The notes beneath the pieces were generated by a model. The model searched no databases, was not told the origin of the DNA, and saw only the letters and a program-made list of their open reading frames with translations. 64,000 nt of DNA from positions 19,981,450 to 20,045,449 of the forward strand of contig OU862927.1 in the NCBI GenBank assembly GCA_917880885.1, given 5' to 3'. Positions 58,401-64,000 of the stretch are shown here, piece by piece. This DNA is from Limnephilus marmoratus (Eukaryota > Arthropoda > Insecta > Trichoptera > Limnephilidae). A program made the position numbers and the translations under genes. The stretch's first letter is position 1. Each line of letters begins with the position of its first letter.

Positions 58401-59282
58401 GAATTTCTATAGACAACTTGATAGTGATGTACAGCTTGATCTACTATCGACCTTTTACTTTTTGGTTTAGGGATGTAACTAAATTAATAACGGAGTTAGA
58501 ACGATTTCTATGGAAACACACGCTCTGACATATAAACACGCCTATTGTACTTGACTGCTGTCCTATTTCTAACGCTTATATCTGCTTACGTTGCGGAGGG
58601 GTTAAATCGTTATAGAAAATTTATCCATCGTCATAAAAATTAATTCCATTATAATCATATTTTTTTTCAATAATCATTATATTATATATATTATAAAAGA
58701 AAGTCCAAAAAAACGTGCGTCCCGAAAGAACTCAGCAACAAGTCCCGATACGATCAAGGGAGTTATATGGTGTGGCAGATCTCTATCCCCCCTCTAGGAT
58801 GACGGTTCCCGTTTTTACCTAAAGGGCGTGCTTTTGAAGATATAAGGGCTGGAAGTTTCGCCCTCTTGAAATTTCTAGAACAGTCTTCCGGAAAGTTCTA
58901 GAAGTTTCAATAGAGCTCTAAAAAGTTCTGGAAAGAGTGGCGGAGTATGTGGTGGAATGTTGGGGAATAGGGAATCGGAAGCATCATTGTGGAACATTCC
59001 AGAACACTCTGGAATTATAACCTGGAGCGAAGCCGGGTGACCCAGCTAGTGAAAAATAAAATTGTCCCATTATGTATTTGTTATTTCAGTTTCAGATGAA
59101 ATCTAAACAAGAATTAAAATACCTTCCAATTGTCTTAACATTATTCAACATTAATACTTTTTTTTCACAGGAAAAAGATGAAGAGCGCAGGACAATTCAA
59201 CAACATAATGAAAGGCGCACAGAAAGGAGCTGCTTCCGGGAGAATATCAAAAGCCAAATTGAAGGTCCGAGGGAAGAAGTAA
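31316..59282 (+). CDS. RRP12: RRP12-like ribosome biogenesis protein, complete 17-exon gene
   Basis: Seventeen exons (31316-31451, 31533-31782, 37084-37210, 38508-38807, 39674-39751, 40575-40727, 41169-41404, 41557-41671, 44072-44236, 47093-47749, 48606-49093, 50386-50767, 52430-52919, 53089-53265, 55485-55662, 56263-56397, 59171-59282) all have GT-AG borders. Their phases sum to 4179 nt, i.e. 1392 residues. The start AAACAATGG is a good Kozak context. The protein follows RRP12 throughout: basic N-terminus ([12 protein letters not shown]), a long HEAT-repeat body, [10 protein letters not shown] in the NUC173 region, an acidic/basic tail with [16 protein letters not shown], and a lysine-rich end. 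RRP12 is nucleolar and aids export and maturation of pre-ribosomal subunits. Human RRP12 is about 1297 residues. Introns total about 24 kb, mostly transposons. Confidence 0.96.
31533..31782 (+). CDS. RRP12: RRP12 exon 2
   Basis: Residues 46-129, including [13 protein letters not shown] and the [13 protein letters not shown] end that precedes the first helices. The acceptor is TTTTATCAG and the exit phase 2. Confidence 0.93.
31783..32664. other. RRP12 intron 2, left part
   Basis: AT-rich and without a recognised feature before the LINE-A insertion. Confidence 0.4.
32665..36208 (+). mobile_element. Near-complete LINE-A (Jockey-superfamily) in RRP12 intron 2
   Basis: The element runs from a GC-rich 5' UTR (GGTAGGCGGGTATGGGTACC) through endonuclease, reverse transcriptase and C-terminal regions to a 3' UTR ending GGAGTTAACGT and poly(A). 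It lies in the sense direction of RRP12. It is the reference for copies at 8552, 15864, 20484, 39098, 40835, 46393, 59680 and 62849, plus a trace near 44345-44385. No clear target-site duplication was found. Confidence 0.88.
33218..35935 (+). pseudogene. LINE-A ORF2: APE endonuclease and reverse transcriptase, frame-broken
   Basis: The endonuclease part (33275-34080) shows [31 protein letters not shown] and GSSDHCLV, the APE-type catalytic landmarks. The RT part (about 34370-35467) shows [58 protein letters not shown] and the CYADDST catalytic box near 35285. A C-terminal domain with [14 protein letters not shown] follows. Frameshifts near 34090 and 35467, an in-frame stop near 34220 and another just after NYRP make it inactive. 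The damage is slight, so the insertion is fairly recent. Confidence 0.88.
36618..36935. mobile_element. 318-bp hAT MITE in RRP12 intron 2
   Basis: The ends are CAGTGGTTTTCAACCTGTGG and AGGTTGAAGACCGCTG. They are flanked by exact GTCTAGAG at 36610-36617 and 36936-36943. TACGC motifs repeat in the interior. Confidence 0.88.
37084..37210 (+). CDS. RRP12: RRP12 exon 3
   Basis: Residues 129-171, with [20 protein letters not shown] and EYYAAL, a very conserved RRP12 stretch. The exit phase is 0. Confidence 0.95.
37262..37692 (+). mobile_element. Helitron-like element in RRP12 intron 3
   Basis: It is homologous to 58676-59049: the TATTATAAAAGAAAGTG start, GGTTCCCGTTTTTACCT, and a TTCTAGAACAGTC block with many GGAATGTTC-like repeats. 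The end is GCGAAGCGGGGTACCCCAGC, then TAA, with a GGGGTACCCC hairpin before the CTAA terminus. Confidence 0.75.
37745..38490. repeat. 155-bp tandem array abutting RRP12 exon 4
   Basis: About 4.6 units repeat with periods of 158, 153, 156 and 155 bp (TTACTACCCA near 37785, 37943, 38096, 38252 and 38407). Most units contain a pyrimidine-rich stretch ending TTTTATAG, then about 110 bp of purine-rich sequence, then a GTATGT-like site. The last unit runs into the real acceptor of exon 4 (38507). All three frames contain stops. Confidence 0.85.
38508..38807 (+). CDS. RRP12: RRP12 exon 4
   Basis: Residues 172-271 ([20 protein letters not shown] onward), HEAT-like helices with [19 protein letters not shown]. 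Phase 0 at both ends. The in-frame ATG at its start is internal. Confidence 0.95.
39000..39093. mobile_element. Right-end fragment of the mariner-type MITE
   Basis: It matches the right subterminal part of 17664-18013 and 42115-43775 (AGTTATTTATCTTTTTTACT). The terminus is missing where a LINE-A fragment begins. Confidence 0.6.
39098..39400 (-). pseudogene. LINE-A 3' fragment
   Basis: The minus strand carries the [20 protein letters not shown] segment, SVFPPSYN and the 3' UTR, with internal deletions. Confidence 0.75.
39674..39751 (+). CDS. RRP12: RRP12 exon 5
   Basis: Residues 272-297, [18 protein letters not shown], matching the RKAAQH motif of RRP12. Phase 0 at both ends. Confidence 0.93.
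39787..40500 (+). mobile_element. Internally truncated mariner in RRP12 intron 5
   Basis: The left terminal repeat is ACGAGAGTGGTCTGAAAAGT, after a TA. A transposase start and DNA-binding half follow, but the catalytic half and the right terminal repeat are missing. Confidence 0.75.
39982..40410 (+). pseudogene. Mariner transposase N-terminal DNA-binding half
   Basis: The 142-codon frame [20 protein letters not shown] onward contains the two helix-turn-helix units of mariner transposases ([20 protein letters not shown], then [12 protein letters not shown] and [20 protein letters not shown]). It then stops after a divergent tail. No catalytic Asp motif remains. The frame is intact, so a DNA-binding-only peptide could in principle be made. 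Confidence 0.88.
40575..40727 (+). CDS. RRP12: RRP12 exon 6
   Basis: Residues 298-348, with [17 protein letters not shown]. Phase 0 at both ends. Confidence 0.94.
40835..41068 (+). pseudogene. LINE-A internal fragment
   Basis: It starts at the RT box (GCGGATGACAGTACAGTTCA) and is homologous to 35290-35510. It then jumps to a CGACTCTGCAGAAACGGGC segment equivalent to 35759, so it carries an internal deletion. Confidence 0.75.
41169..41404 (+). CDS. RRP12: RRP12 exon 7 (GC-rich)
   Basis: Residues 349-427 with [13 protein letters not shown] and [10 protein letters not shown]. Its base composition is far richer in G+C than neighbouring exons. The exit phase is 2. Confidence 0.94.
41557..41671 (+). 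CDS. RRP12: RRP12 exon 8
   Basis: Residues 427-465, [20 protein letters not shown] and TSAASNALK. The exit phase is 0. Confidence 0.93.
42115..43775 (-). mobile_element. 1.66-kb Tc1/mariner-type element with dead transposase
   Basis: The ends are GGGTGTCCGGGGGTAAAGTG and CCTTTACCCCCGGACACC, flanked by TA. The subterminal parts match the MITE at 17664-18013. The minus strand encodes transposase remnants. Confidence 0.82.
42494..43250 (-). pseudogene. IS630/Tc1/mariner transposase, catalytic region, frame-broken
   Basis: On the minus strand, pieces read [17 protein letters not shown] (first catalytic Asp region) and [19 protein letters not shown] (second Asp region). The terminal part is [17 protein letters not shown] and [20 protein letters not shown] before a stop at 42494. 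Several stops and frameshifts separate the parts. Confidence 0.82.
44072..44236 (+). CDS. RRP12: RRP12 exon 9
   Basis: Residues 466-520, [15 protein letters not shown] and [10 protein letters not shown]. Phase 0 at both ends. Confidence 0.94.
44806..46242. mobile_element. Foldback-like element, copy 2, with 110-bp minisatellite
   Basis: The arms from about 44806 and up to about 46242 are inverted repeats of at least 150 bp (shared GGGGATCGTTGGAAACGGTT and TTGGGGGAAGTGGAAAATAT). They may extend further inward (ATGTTGGTATTC). The core is the tandem array at 45304-45870. It is homologous to 25623-26438 in arms and core. There is no transposase. Confidence 0.75.
45304..45870. repeat. 110-bp tandem repeat, five units plus a partial
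   Basis: ATGGTTTGTGATA recurs at 45304, 45413, 45522, 45632 and 45742, with a variant at 45852 (periods 109, 109, 110, 110 and 110). Units 2-4 are almost identical; the first and fifth share a CCCCTTTATAACGCC variant. Confidence 0.92.
46393..46935 (-). pseudogene. LINE-A endonuclease fragment
   Basis: The minus strand contains [20 protein letters not shown] and upstream pieces matching 33300-33790 of LINE-A, with stops and small deletions. Confidence 0.75.
47093..47749 (+). CDS. RRP12: RRP12 exon 10 (largest)
   Basis: Residues 521-739, with [54 protein letters not shown] and [17 protein letters not shown], the central NUC173-type core. Phase 0 at both ends. Confidence 0.96.
47917..48112. 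mobile_element. Short MITE in RRP12 intron 10
   Basis: The ends CGCGCCAAACTTAAATGCCG and CGGTATTAAAGTTTGGCGTG are inverted repeats. Inside, CTAAAGCGA also repeats. Confidence 0.65.
48606..49093 (+). CDS. RRP12: RRP12 exon 11
   Basis: Residues 740-902, [20 protein letters not shown] through a lysine-rich charged loop ([20 protein letters not shown]) to [12 protein letters not shown]. The exit phase is 2. Confidence 0.95.
49663..50090. mobile_element. pogo/Tigger-like MITE in RRP12 intron 11
   Basis: TA-flanked (49661-49662, 50091-50092). The ends are CAGTGAACCCGCGGTAATCC and GGATTACCGCGGGTCCACTG. It is non-coding and 428 bp long. Confidence 0.78.
50386..50767 (+). CDS. RRP12: RRP12 exon 12
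   Basis: Residues 902-1029, [31 protein letters not shown] and a helical stretch to [10 protein letters not shown]. Phase 0 exit. Confidence 0.95.
50881..51053. mobile_element. 173-bp pogo/Tigger-like MITE
   Basis: TA-flanked; the ends are CAGTGAAACCCTCTTAAGAA and TTCTTAAGAGGGTTTCACTG, perfect over about 24 bp. Confidence 0.82.
51105..51355 (+). mobile_element. SINE-A with internal deletion
   Basis: A degraded head (GCCTCCGTGGTCAAAGGGTAAG) is joined directly to the ACCATTCAGAATTGAAATGT body, so about 100 bp are lost. It ends near the GGTATTCAAACTGCGG site without a clear poly(A). Confidence 0.7.
51717..52326. mobile_element. TIR element in RRP12 intron 12
   Basis: The left CAACTCAGGACAGTAGCAAT and the inverted right ATTGTCCTGAGTTGTCATGG pair. 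The following CACACTTTTGAAAAGTGAT segment also pairs. It shares its terminal sequence (GGTTCCATGACAACTCAG) with 56545-57298 and a fragment at 4499. Confidence 0.65.
52430..52919 (+). CDS. RRP12: RRP12 exon 13
   Basis: Residues 1030-1193: [10 protein letters not shown], the FGFE-like [20 protein letters not shown] helix, [18 protein letters not shown], and an acidic [15 protein letters not shown] tract followed by [10 protein letters not shown]. The exit phase is 1. Confidence 0.95.
53089..53265 (+). CDS. RRP12: RRP12 exon 14
   Basis: Residues 1193-1252, charged tail with [10 protein letters not shown], matching the DGRLII element of vertebrate RRP12. The exit phase is 1. Confidence 0.93.
53371..53902 (+). 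mobile_element. piggyBac-like MITE, truncated copy
   Basis: It starts TTAACCACTCATCAACG. It lacks the right terminus because the next copy begins at the TTAA at 53899. Confidence 0.7.
53899..54622 (+). mobile_element. piggyBac-like MITE, complete copy
   Basis: TTAA at 53899-53902 and 54619-54622 bounds an element of 716 bp with ends CCCCTCAG and CTGAGGGG. TTAA duplication plus CCC/GGG termini is the piggyBac pattern. There is no transposase. Confidence 0.78.
54804..55225 (+). mobile_element. SINE-A, full length, in RRP12 intron 14
   Basis: The tRNA-like head (54804-54880) has an intact B-box GGGTTCGAACCCG, the body is complete and poly(A) ends at about 55223. It is nearly identical to 21486-21902. 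Confidence 0.87.
55485..55662 (+). CDS. RRP12: RRP12 exon 15
   Basis: Residues 1252-1311: acidic [10 protein letters not shown], basic GKKRKYDD, the short repeat [12 protein letters not shown], ending GGKGIHR as in other RRP12 proteins. The exit phase is 2. Confidence 0.94.
56263..56397 (+). CDS. RRP12: RRP12 exon 16
   Basis: Residues 1311-1356 with [20 protein letters not shown] and [12 protein letters not shown], the most conserved C-terminal block. The donor is GTTTGT and the exit phase 2. Confidence 0.96.
56545..57298. mobile_element. TIR element in RRP12 intron 16
   Basis: The left CAACTCAGAATGAAACCAAC and right GTTGGTTTCATTCTGAGTTG are inverted, and the match extends about 45 bp (ACCTCAGAAAGGTCAT inside). 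The interior is non-coding. Confidence 0.75.
57744..58605 (-). mobile_element. piggyBac-like MITE, inverted copy with nested MITE
   Basis: TTAA at 57744-57747 and 58602-58605. On the minus strand it is homologous to the copy at 53899-54622. A Harbinger-like MITE (57901-58067) is inserted. Its orientation is opposite to the copies in intron 14. Confidence 0.75.
57901..58067. mobile_element. Harbinger-like MITE (family 2), 167 bp
   Basis: The ends are GGGAACGTACC and GGTACGTTCCC with perfect TTA duplications (57898-57900, 58068-58070). Two C-runs of about 16 lie inside. It is the inverted relative of 15031-15188. Confidence 0.85.
58676..59049 (+). mobile_element. Helitron-like element in RRP12 intron 16
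   Basis: It is homologous to 37262-37692 and ends GCGAAGCCGGGTGACCCAGC, then TAG, before a T. It ends only about 120 bp before exon 17. Confidence 0.72.
59171..59282 (+). CDS. RRP12: RRP12 exon 17 (last)
   Basis: Residues 1356-1392: [20 protein letters not shown] to KLKVRGKK and TAA (59280-59282), the lysine/arginine-rich tail. No AATAAA lies close downstream; candidates are near 60186 and 60490. Confidence 0.93.
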
Positions 59283-59423
59283 TGGGGGCAATAAAGAGTC
59301 AGTGTTTGGCGCAATTATTGTGATATTTTACTCTACTGTAATTTAATCTGAGAGACAATGCAGGAGGGATATATATGAAAAGGTTGTAAACCTTACTTCG
59401 CGCTAAAACTAAACTAAAGTACA

Positions 59424-59485
59424 GTGGAATCGCACTAATCCAGCACTATACATAAACCTGATGGTGCCAGATTACTGGAAAGTAA
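59424..59485 (+). mobile_element. Terminal fragment of a pogo/Tigger-like element
   Basis: It begins CAGTGGAATCGCACTAATCC after TA, in the style of the element at 49663. The other end was not found. Confidence 0.4.
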
Positions 59486-59679
59486 GAAAAATGTTAAATT
59501 ACAAATTAATGTTTGTTTTTGCAACTCTATTCAAGATAGTAATGTATGCACGTATTTCGGCAATACAAACCTTGCAGTGTCTTGGTCGCCTCTAGAAAAC
59601 ACCTCCAGTCCTGCTGTTTACTTTCAGTGCTACCTGAGGTTATGTCGTTCCTATGTATGAATTTTCAAAATTTTGTTGT

Positions 59680-60009
59680 GTGGGAATGCTGTCCTTGTTC
59701 TACCGATATTTTAATGGAAGATGCTCCGAGGAACTAGCGTCATTGATTCCTTCGTTGACTGTTGATGTTCGACCGTTGCTCATTCGGGGAATACGCCAAA
59801 CGCGCACCTAACATATGTATACAGTTGACATTTGTCACACGAGAAATAATCATTTCTACGACTCGTTCTTGAGTTCAACAACTCTGCTGTGGAACGATTT
59901 GCCTCTGTGTTTCCTCCCTCTCTCAAGGTCTCTTCAAGACCCAGTTTCACTCCTTCACAAAAAGAACCTCCACACAGCATCCCTGTGTGAATTTAATGTT
60001 TAAAAAAAA
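59680..60009 (+). pseudogene. LINE-A 3' end fragment
   Basis: It matches 35850-36208 (TGGAAGATGCTCCGAGGAAC, ACGATTTGCC) with several deletions and ends in poly(A) near 60010. Confidence 0.78.
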
Positions 60010-61107
60010 ACAAATACATAGTTGCAAAAAATGGATCTCTTACTGACGATTGTTTGCCCACACTCAAATCCTGGCTCCATTGATGATAATATATATTTTT
60101 ACTGGAGGTGCCAGATTAATTAGATTCTTCTGAATTTATGAAAAGAGTTTGATAGCTCCAATATCAGTTCAGTTCCAATATCAAAATAAAATATGGCTTT
60201 CTTTGATTTTCTCTTCATAACCCAGAAAAATTCGTTGGTTTCGGTTTGGTTGTTAGGAAACCAAGGCTGGTTAATTCTAAGTCGAAGAATTTGCGGTACA
60301 TTTTAATTAATTTGTAATTAATTAATCTTAATTCATATTTATATCCAAATGACTTGATCTGTTGTTGAAAATGCTTCAAAATTTTGTTATGTTTTTAAAC
60401 TCATGAAAATGCAATTATGCAAAAATGTAAGATAACATACAAATCAGTACGCTGTTGAAATGAAATGTTGCTTAGCATTTTGTTTGTTTAATAAAATATT
60501 TAACATGTTTAATATAATAATTTTTTTCGTTTGTTTTTCCCATTCCCAAATTTTGTTTAATTTTAAATTGTTGGTGTTGGGGCAAAGCCTGTGTTGTTTT
60601 ATGATGACTTAAACCCAGGATGTTCTTACCTGAATCCCGATATCGAAGAAGATTGAAAGCACAAACGTCAAAATAATACTATTCAATCCATTCTGCACAT
60701 CATATCTCTGAAGTGTGGGTAAATTAAACTGCATTCCTCCAAAACCTAAAAGTCGCTTACAATAATGCTTTTCACCAAACTACTCCACCTACCGAGATAC
60801 TGCAACCCCCCCCGACAGTGTTCCTGTCACCGCTCTGCCACCGCACGGGACGTTTGTGGCGCAGGCTAAGCCAATTAAAGAATATTATCTTCACTGCCAA
60901 GGTGGCCTGGATGGAGTCCTCCTTGATGGTCCTTTGGAGATAGGAGATAGTCAAATATTCTCCTTAAGGGGGGAATCTGGTCCAGCCGAATATTTTTTCA
61001 AAGACAAAATTTATTTTCGTTCATGAAATTGTAACGTGTAAAGGCAAATTTGAACAAAAAAAAGCACAATTGAAAATTTGATTTTAACATCTATACATAT
61101 ACAACGT
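60010..61107. other. Region downstream of RRP12 without recognised gene
   Basis: It may hold the RRP12 3' UTR. A GC-richer stretch at 60770-60960 has a minus-strand open frame of unknown nature. No family signature was seen. Confidence 0.35.
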
Positions 61108-61483
61108 GTCCGGAAACTCGTAGTACAAGCGGGAAACCGGTAAATCTACATCACATTCGTAGTCGATTTGTGATATAACTTTTTGGATTTGAGCTTTCGT
61201 TTTCGAGTAAATCGGGTCCGAAGTTGGAATTTTTTTGGTTAAATTTGAAAAAAAATTTCACTAGGGGGTCTATTTCAGCTGTGTAATGTCTTATAAAATG
61301 CATTGAAGGGTAAACCGGGCTCAAAAATTTTTTTAACCCTTTAGTTGCCGAAAAAATGGAAAAATAGAAAAAAATAATATTAAAATCAAAATGCTCAGAT
61401 CGAAGAAATAAGTTTTTTGGGTTCTCTACGTGATGTAGATTCACCAGTTTCCCGCTTGTACTACGAGTTTCCGGACACGTTCT
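61108..61483. mobile_element. TIR element, complete copy
   Basis: The ends GTGTCCGGAAACTCGTAGTA and TACTACGAGTTTCCGGACAC are inverted over about 34 bp. The left end of a second copy runs off the window at 63888-64000. Confidence 0.75.
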
Positions 61484-61738
61484 ATAGATATAGCAAAGGG
61501 TCTGCCGGAATCTTTGTGTCTGGAATCCTGGTGTTCTTGGAAATTATCTGGAATTGCTATAGTATGAACGTAGAATGCGTATGAACCACAGTTTGCAAAC
61601 AAAAAAATTATTGATTGCAAAAATGCTACACCTAAAATGAAAATTGACAAAAAAAATTAGCCCTAATTTTGCAATAACTTTGTCCTATAATAATAATTTT
61701 TCGGAATACGAGGTTCATCCGCATATAAATAAAAAAAA

Positions 61739-62341
61739 ATTTTATTAAAAGACAAATAACTTTGTTGCCTCGATTGCATTGAGCGAGTTTACAAGCTACT
61801 ATCTGGGAAATTCACTATGTGTTAGTAAACTCGCTCAGTGTAATCGTGTTACTTGCTAACTAGCAGATTGTTGGCAATCTAGGAAAAAAGTAGAAAGGTC
61901 GTCAACTTTACTCGCCACTCGCTCAATATGGCGGCCTACAAACAGCTGATTTCGCAACTGTCAGAATTAGTGCACGCGGGAGCTGTTAATCTCGCTGCTG
62001 GCTAGGGCGTGTGGCGCTACCTGCGAGCTCAAGTTTTTTACAAAATGTCAACCGAATTGGTTCGCGCGGGAATCTTTATTTTAGCTGCTACTGTCACTAC
62101 TGGGTGTGTCATCATGACAATCTCACTCGCCGATTCACCCGCTTTTAAACTTACCGGCTAGTAGCTTGTAAACTCACTCAATGTAATCGAGGCTTTACAT
62201 CACTTTATTTTATACACAATCAATTTCACATCTTCAGGAGTAAATGTACACTTCTGATGATGTGAACATTGTTCACGAAACATATAGATTGTGTGTAAAA
62301 TAAAGTGATGTAAACAAAGTTATTTGTCTTTTTAATAAAAT
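61739..62341. mobile_element. Hairpin element interrupted by another TIR element
   Basis: The outer arms carry TTTTATTAAAAGACAAATAA and the inverse near 62340. Removing 61767-62193 restores a near-perfect hairpin with arms of about 50 bp through ACTTTGTTTACATCACTTTA. Confidence 0.72.
61767..62193. mobile_element. 427-bp nested TIR element
   Basis: The ends are GCCTCGATTGCATTGAGCGA and the inverse CTCACTCAATGTAATCGAGGC, about 33 bp with a few mismatches. An extra internal copy of the GTAAACTCGCTCAGTGTAATCG terminal motif lies near 61825. The outer hairpin implies a 2-bp TT duplication. Confidence 0.7.
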
Positions 62342-62848
62342 AAACAATGCCATCACAAAGTGAAAACCTTTCAGAAGAAGTTTTCTTCGAAAAATTTAAT
62401 TTAAATTTTGAGTGAAGTGAATCAGATGAAATTTGATGAGCGATTCGAGCCAACTTGAAAAACGTGGTTTTGAGAAAAAAACATTTAATATTTGATTCGA
62501 TCGCTCCATTTTCCGTCTACCTTCTTGGCGCGCACCGCTCCTAACCATATTTCAAGGTCGAATTTGATGTCATAACTTTGGGAAAATATTCTTAACATGT
62601 ATAGGAAGATTAATGTAACAAAAAAGTCAAATTTAAAAACATATATTTTTCACTTCTTTTCTGTTTTTATTCTATGTATGTCTGATTTATTTTTTTATTA
62701 TTTTGAAATATGAAATACATTGCATTGCACTGCCCCTGCGTACATTTTGGAATAAACTATTATTATTGTCATTAAAGCAAAGCATGGCCATCTTCTAAAG
62801 AGGTTCCTCATCCATCACAATAGATCTTCGAATCATGATAAATTTTTT
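62342..62848. other. Sequence without recognised gene
   Basis: It ends with an AATAAA-like and ATT-repeat tail at 62748-62772, possibly a LINE 3' UTR tip. Confidence 0.35.
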
Positions 62849-63181
62849 TTTACTCCACACAGGAGGGAGGAAAATAATTTTACTCTGGGCCTATCTCCTC
62901 TTTGGGGATACTGTGCGAAGGGAAGGAAGTTCTGGGAAGGAAAAAGGTATGAAGGGTGGACAGGAATCTGAGGGTCAGTGTGTCCAGGAGTGACAGACGT
63001 TTGAATCCATCCCTCCCGCTGCGGTGTAAGACGATGAGTCGAGAAAGACCAGCTTGAGAGGTCAAAGGGTCTCCCCTTCAGCTGACGGGTAAGGGCATCC
63101 ACTGCCAAGATCTGAAAACATCTCACCCGATAAACCCGGGCACAGGGGGCACCGGGGCAGCGGTACTCACACCTGCCTCCC
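62849..63181 (-). mobile_element. Short LINE-A derivative: 5' UTR fused to 3' end
   Basis: On the minus strand it starts GGGAGGCAGGTGTGAGTACC, the counterpart of the LINE-A 5' start at 32665. It runs through the GGATTCAAACGTCTGTCACT segment of the 5' UTR. It then joins the LINE-A 3' UTR and poly(A) (T-run at about 62843-62851). All of ORF2 is missing. Confidence 0.75.
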
Positions 63182-63194
63182 AAAAGTCCATGGA

Positions 63195-63262
63195 AACTAT
63201 TCGACTATGTCCCTTCTTCCAGGAGTTCCAACTGCTCCCTACCGCGCGAAACCAGTGGGACT
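63195..63262 (-). mobile_element. SINE-A fragment
   Basis: AGTTCCAACTGCTCCC and ACCAGTGGGACTA match the 3' part of SINE-A, inverted. Confidence 0.5.
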
Positions 63263-63488
63263 ACTATCCCGATATGTTGGAGTGAAGAAGGGAATATTAG
63301 TATCTGAACTGTAAACTTGTTCCCATACCAGCTATCGTTCAGATTCTTCTGTCATCTGTGAATATTCTAGTTTCCAAACTACCCCTTAACTTTGTTCATT
63401 TTCATGTAGTTTTTAAATTATGCTCTTTATACTTTGAGTTTTACTGCACCCTCCTGTCTGCAGCCCTCGGAAACTTGAAAAAGAAACC

Positions 63489-63735
63489 CTAAGAGCCCGC
63501 GCAGACAGCAAGCGTTCCGCGTTCTGCATTCCGCGTTCTTTGTAAGTAGTTGACCACTATAGCGCCGCACAGGCACAGCAGCAGTCAGACCGCGCCGGTC
63601 AGTGTGAACGCTTACGTTTTTGCGTTCTATTGTCAGAATTACAAAGAACGCGTGGAACGCCTCGCTTGCAAGATGACCGACACCGAAAAATTAATTGATT
63701 TAGTAAGGGAAAGGCAGTTTTTTATATAATCTTAG
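63489..63735 (+). pseudogene. Possible MADF-type start from a Harbinger-like element
   Basis: A GC-rich lead (AGAGCCCGCGCAGACAGCAA) with repeated GCGTTC is followed by ATG at about 63672. The frame MTDTEKLIDLVRERQFFI then stops. This resembles the first residues of MADF-domain proteins carried by PIF/Harbinger elements. Nothing more of the domain follows. Confidence 0.35.
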
Positions 63736-63780
63736 TGACACAGACTGAATAATTATAAAAATATTTTTTATATGCACCAG

Positions 63781-63886
63781 ATTTAATGTCCGGGTTAAAT
63801 TTTCCCCACAGGAAAAACTAAACCCTTTCACACACTTCCCCAAATGATCATCTAGTCAATCCACGCTATGCAATTGCACTATACAA
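63781..63886. repeat. Second copy of the repeat at 13306-13480
   Basis: AATGTCCGGGTTAAATTTTC to CAATTGCACTATA is nearly identical to the 13-kb copy but lacks the long A tract. Confidence 0.7.
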
Positions 63887-63887
63887 G

Positions 63888-64000
63888 GTGTCCGGAAACT
63901 CGTAGTACAAGCGGGAAACTGGAGAATCCACATCACATTTGGAGTCGATTTTGTGGTTTAACTTTTTTTGATTTGAGCTTTCGTTTTCGAGTAAATCGGG
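63888..64000. mobile_element. TIR element, left end cut by window edge
   Basis: GTGTCCGGAAACTCGTAGTA and the following about 110 bp match 61108-61220. Confidence 0.75.

Noticed and set aside
60772..60954. 60-codon minus-strand frame as a gene
   Set aside because: No homology signature or splice context could be recognised, and it lies in transposon-rich sequence.

Overview
This is a 64 kb piece of an insect nuclear genome. It is AT-rich, has spliceosomal introns, and is crowded with old and young transposable elements. Three host genes can be supported. No bacterial, organellar or CRISPR features were seen. The mix of Helitron-like elements ending in CTRR, tRNA-derived SINEs, Jockey-type LINEs and a takeout/JHBP gene fits an insect, and Lepidoptera is plausible, but the order is an inference.

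Layout. (1) 1-22 kb, plus strand: four exons of a takeout/juvenile-hormone-binding-protein family gene (4784-18583; 225 residues of the mature protein). The short signal-peptide exon was not found. Its introns hold LINE, SINE, Helitron and nested MITE insertions. (2) 22-27.5 kb: gene-free and repeat-rich, with a long inverted repeat carrying a perfect 39-bp palindrome, hAT-like elements and a foldback-like element. (3) 27888-29195, minus strand: an intronless DEAF1-like transcription factor with SAND and MYND domains. (4) 31316-59282, plus strand: a complete RRP12 gene. Its 17 exons join with consistent phases into a 1392-residue ribosome-biogenesis HEAT-repeat protein. The introns carry a nearly full-length but broken LINE, a truncated mariner, a mariner inside a SINE, a second foldback-like element built around a 110-bp minisatellite, a 155-bp exon-like tandem array, and inverted piggyBac-like MITEs flanking exons 15-16. 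(5) 59.3-64 kb: MITEs, a hairpin within a hairpin, and a short 5'/3'-fused LINE derivative.

DEAF1 and RRP12 lie head to head about 2.1 kb apart, with a Helitron and unique sequence between them. RRP12 has a CACGTG E-box 44 bp before its start codon, and the DEAF1 5' flank has a cluster of TTCG motifs. The most informative feature of the window is how clearly nested insertions can be dated from exact target-site duplications. Examples are the 8-bp hAT duplications, 3-bp TTA/TAA Harbinger-like duplications, TTAA piggyBac-like duplications, and 14- and 15-bp LINE duplications. The foldback/minisatellite family, the mirrored motif array at 403-806 and the exon-like array before RRP12 exon 4 are the least conventional structures. 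All family assignments were made by eye; no database or alignment program was used.
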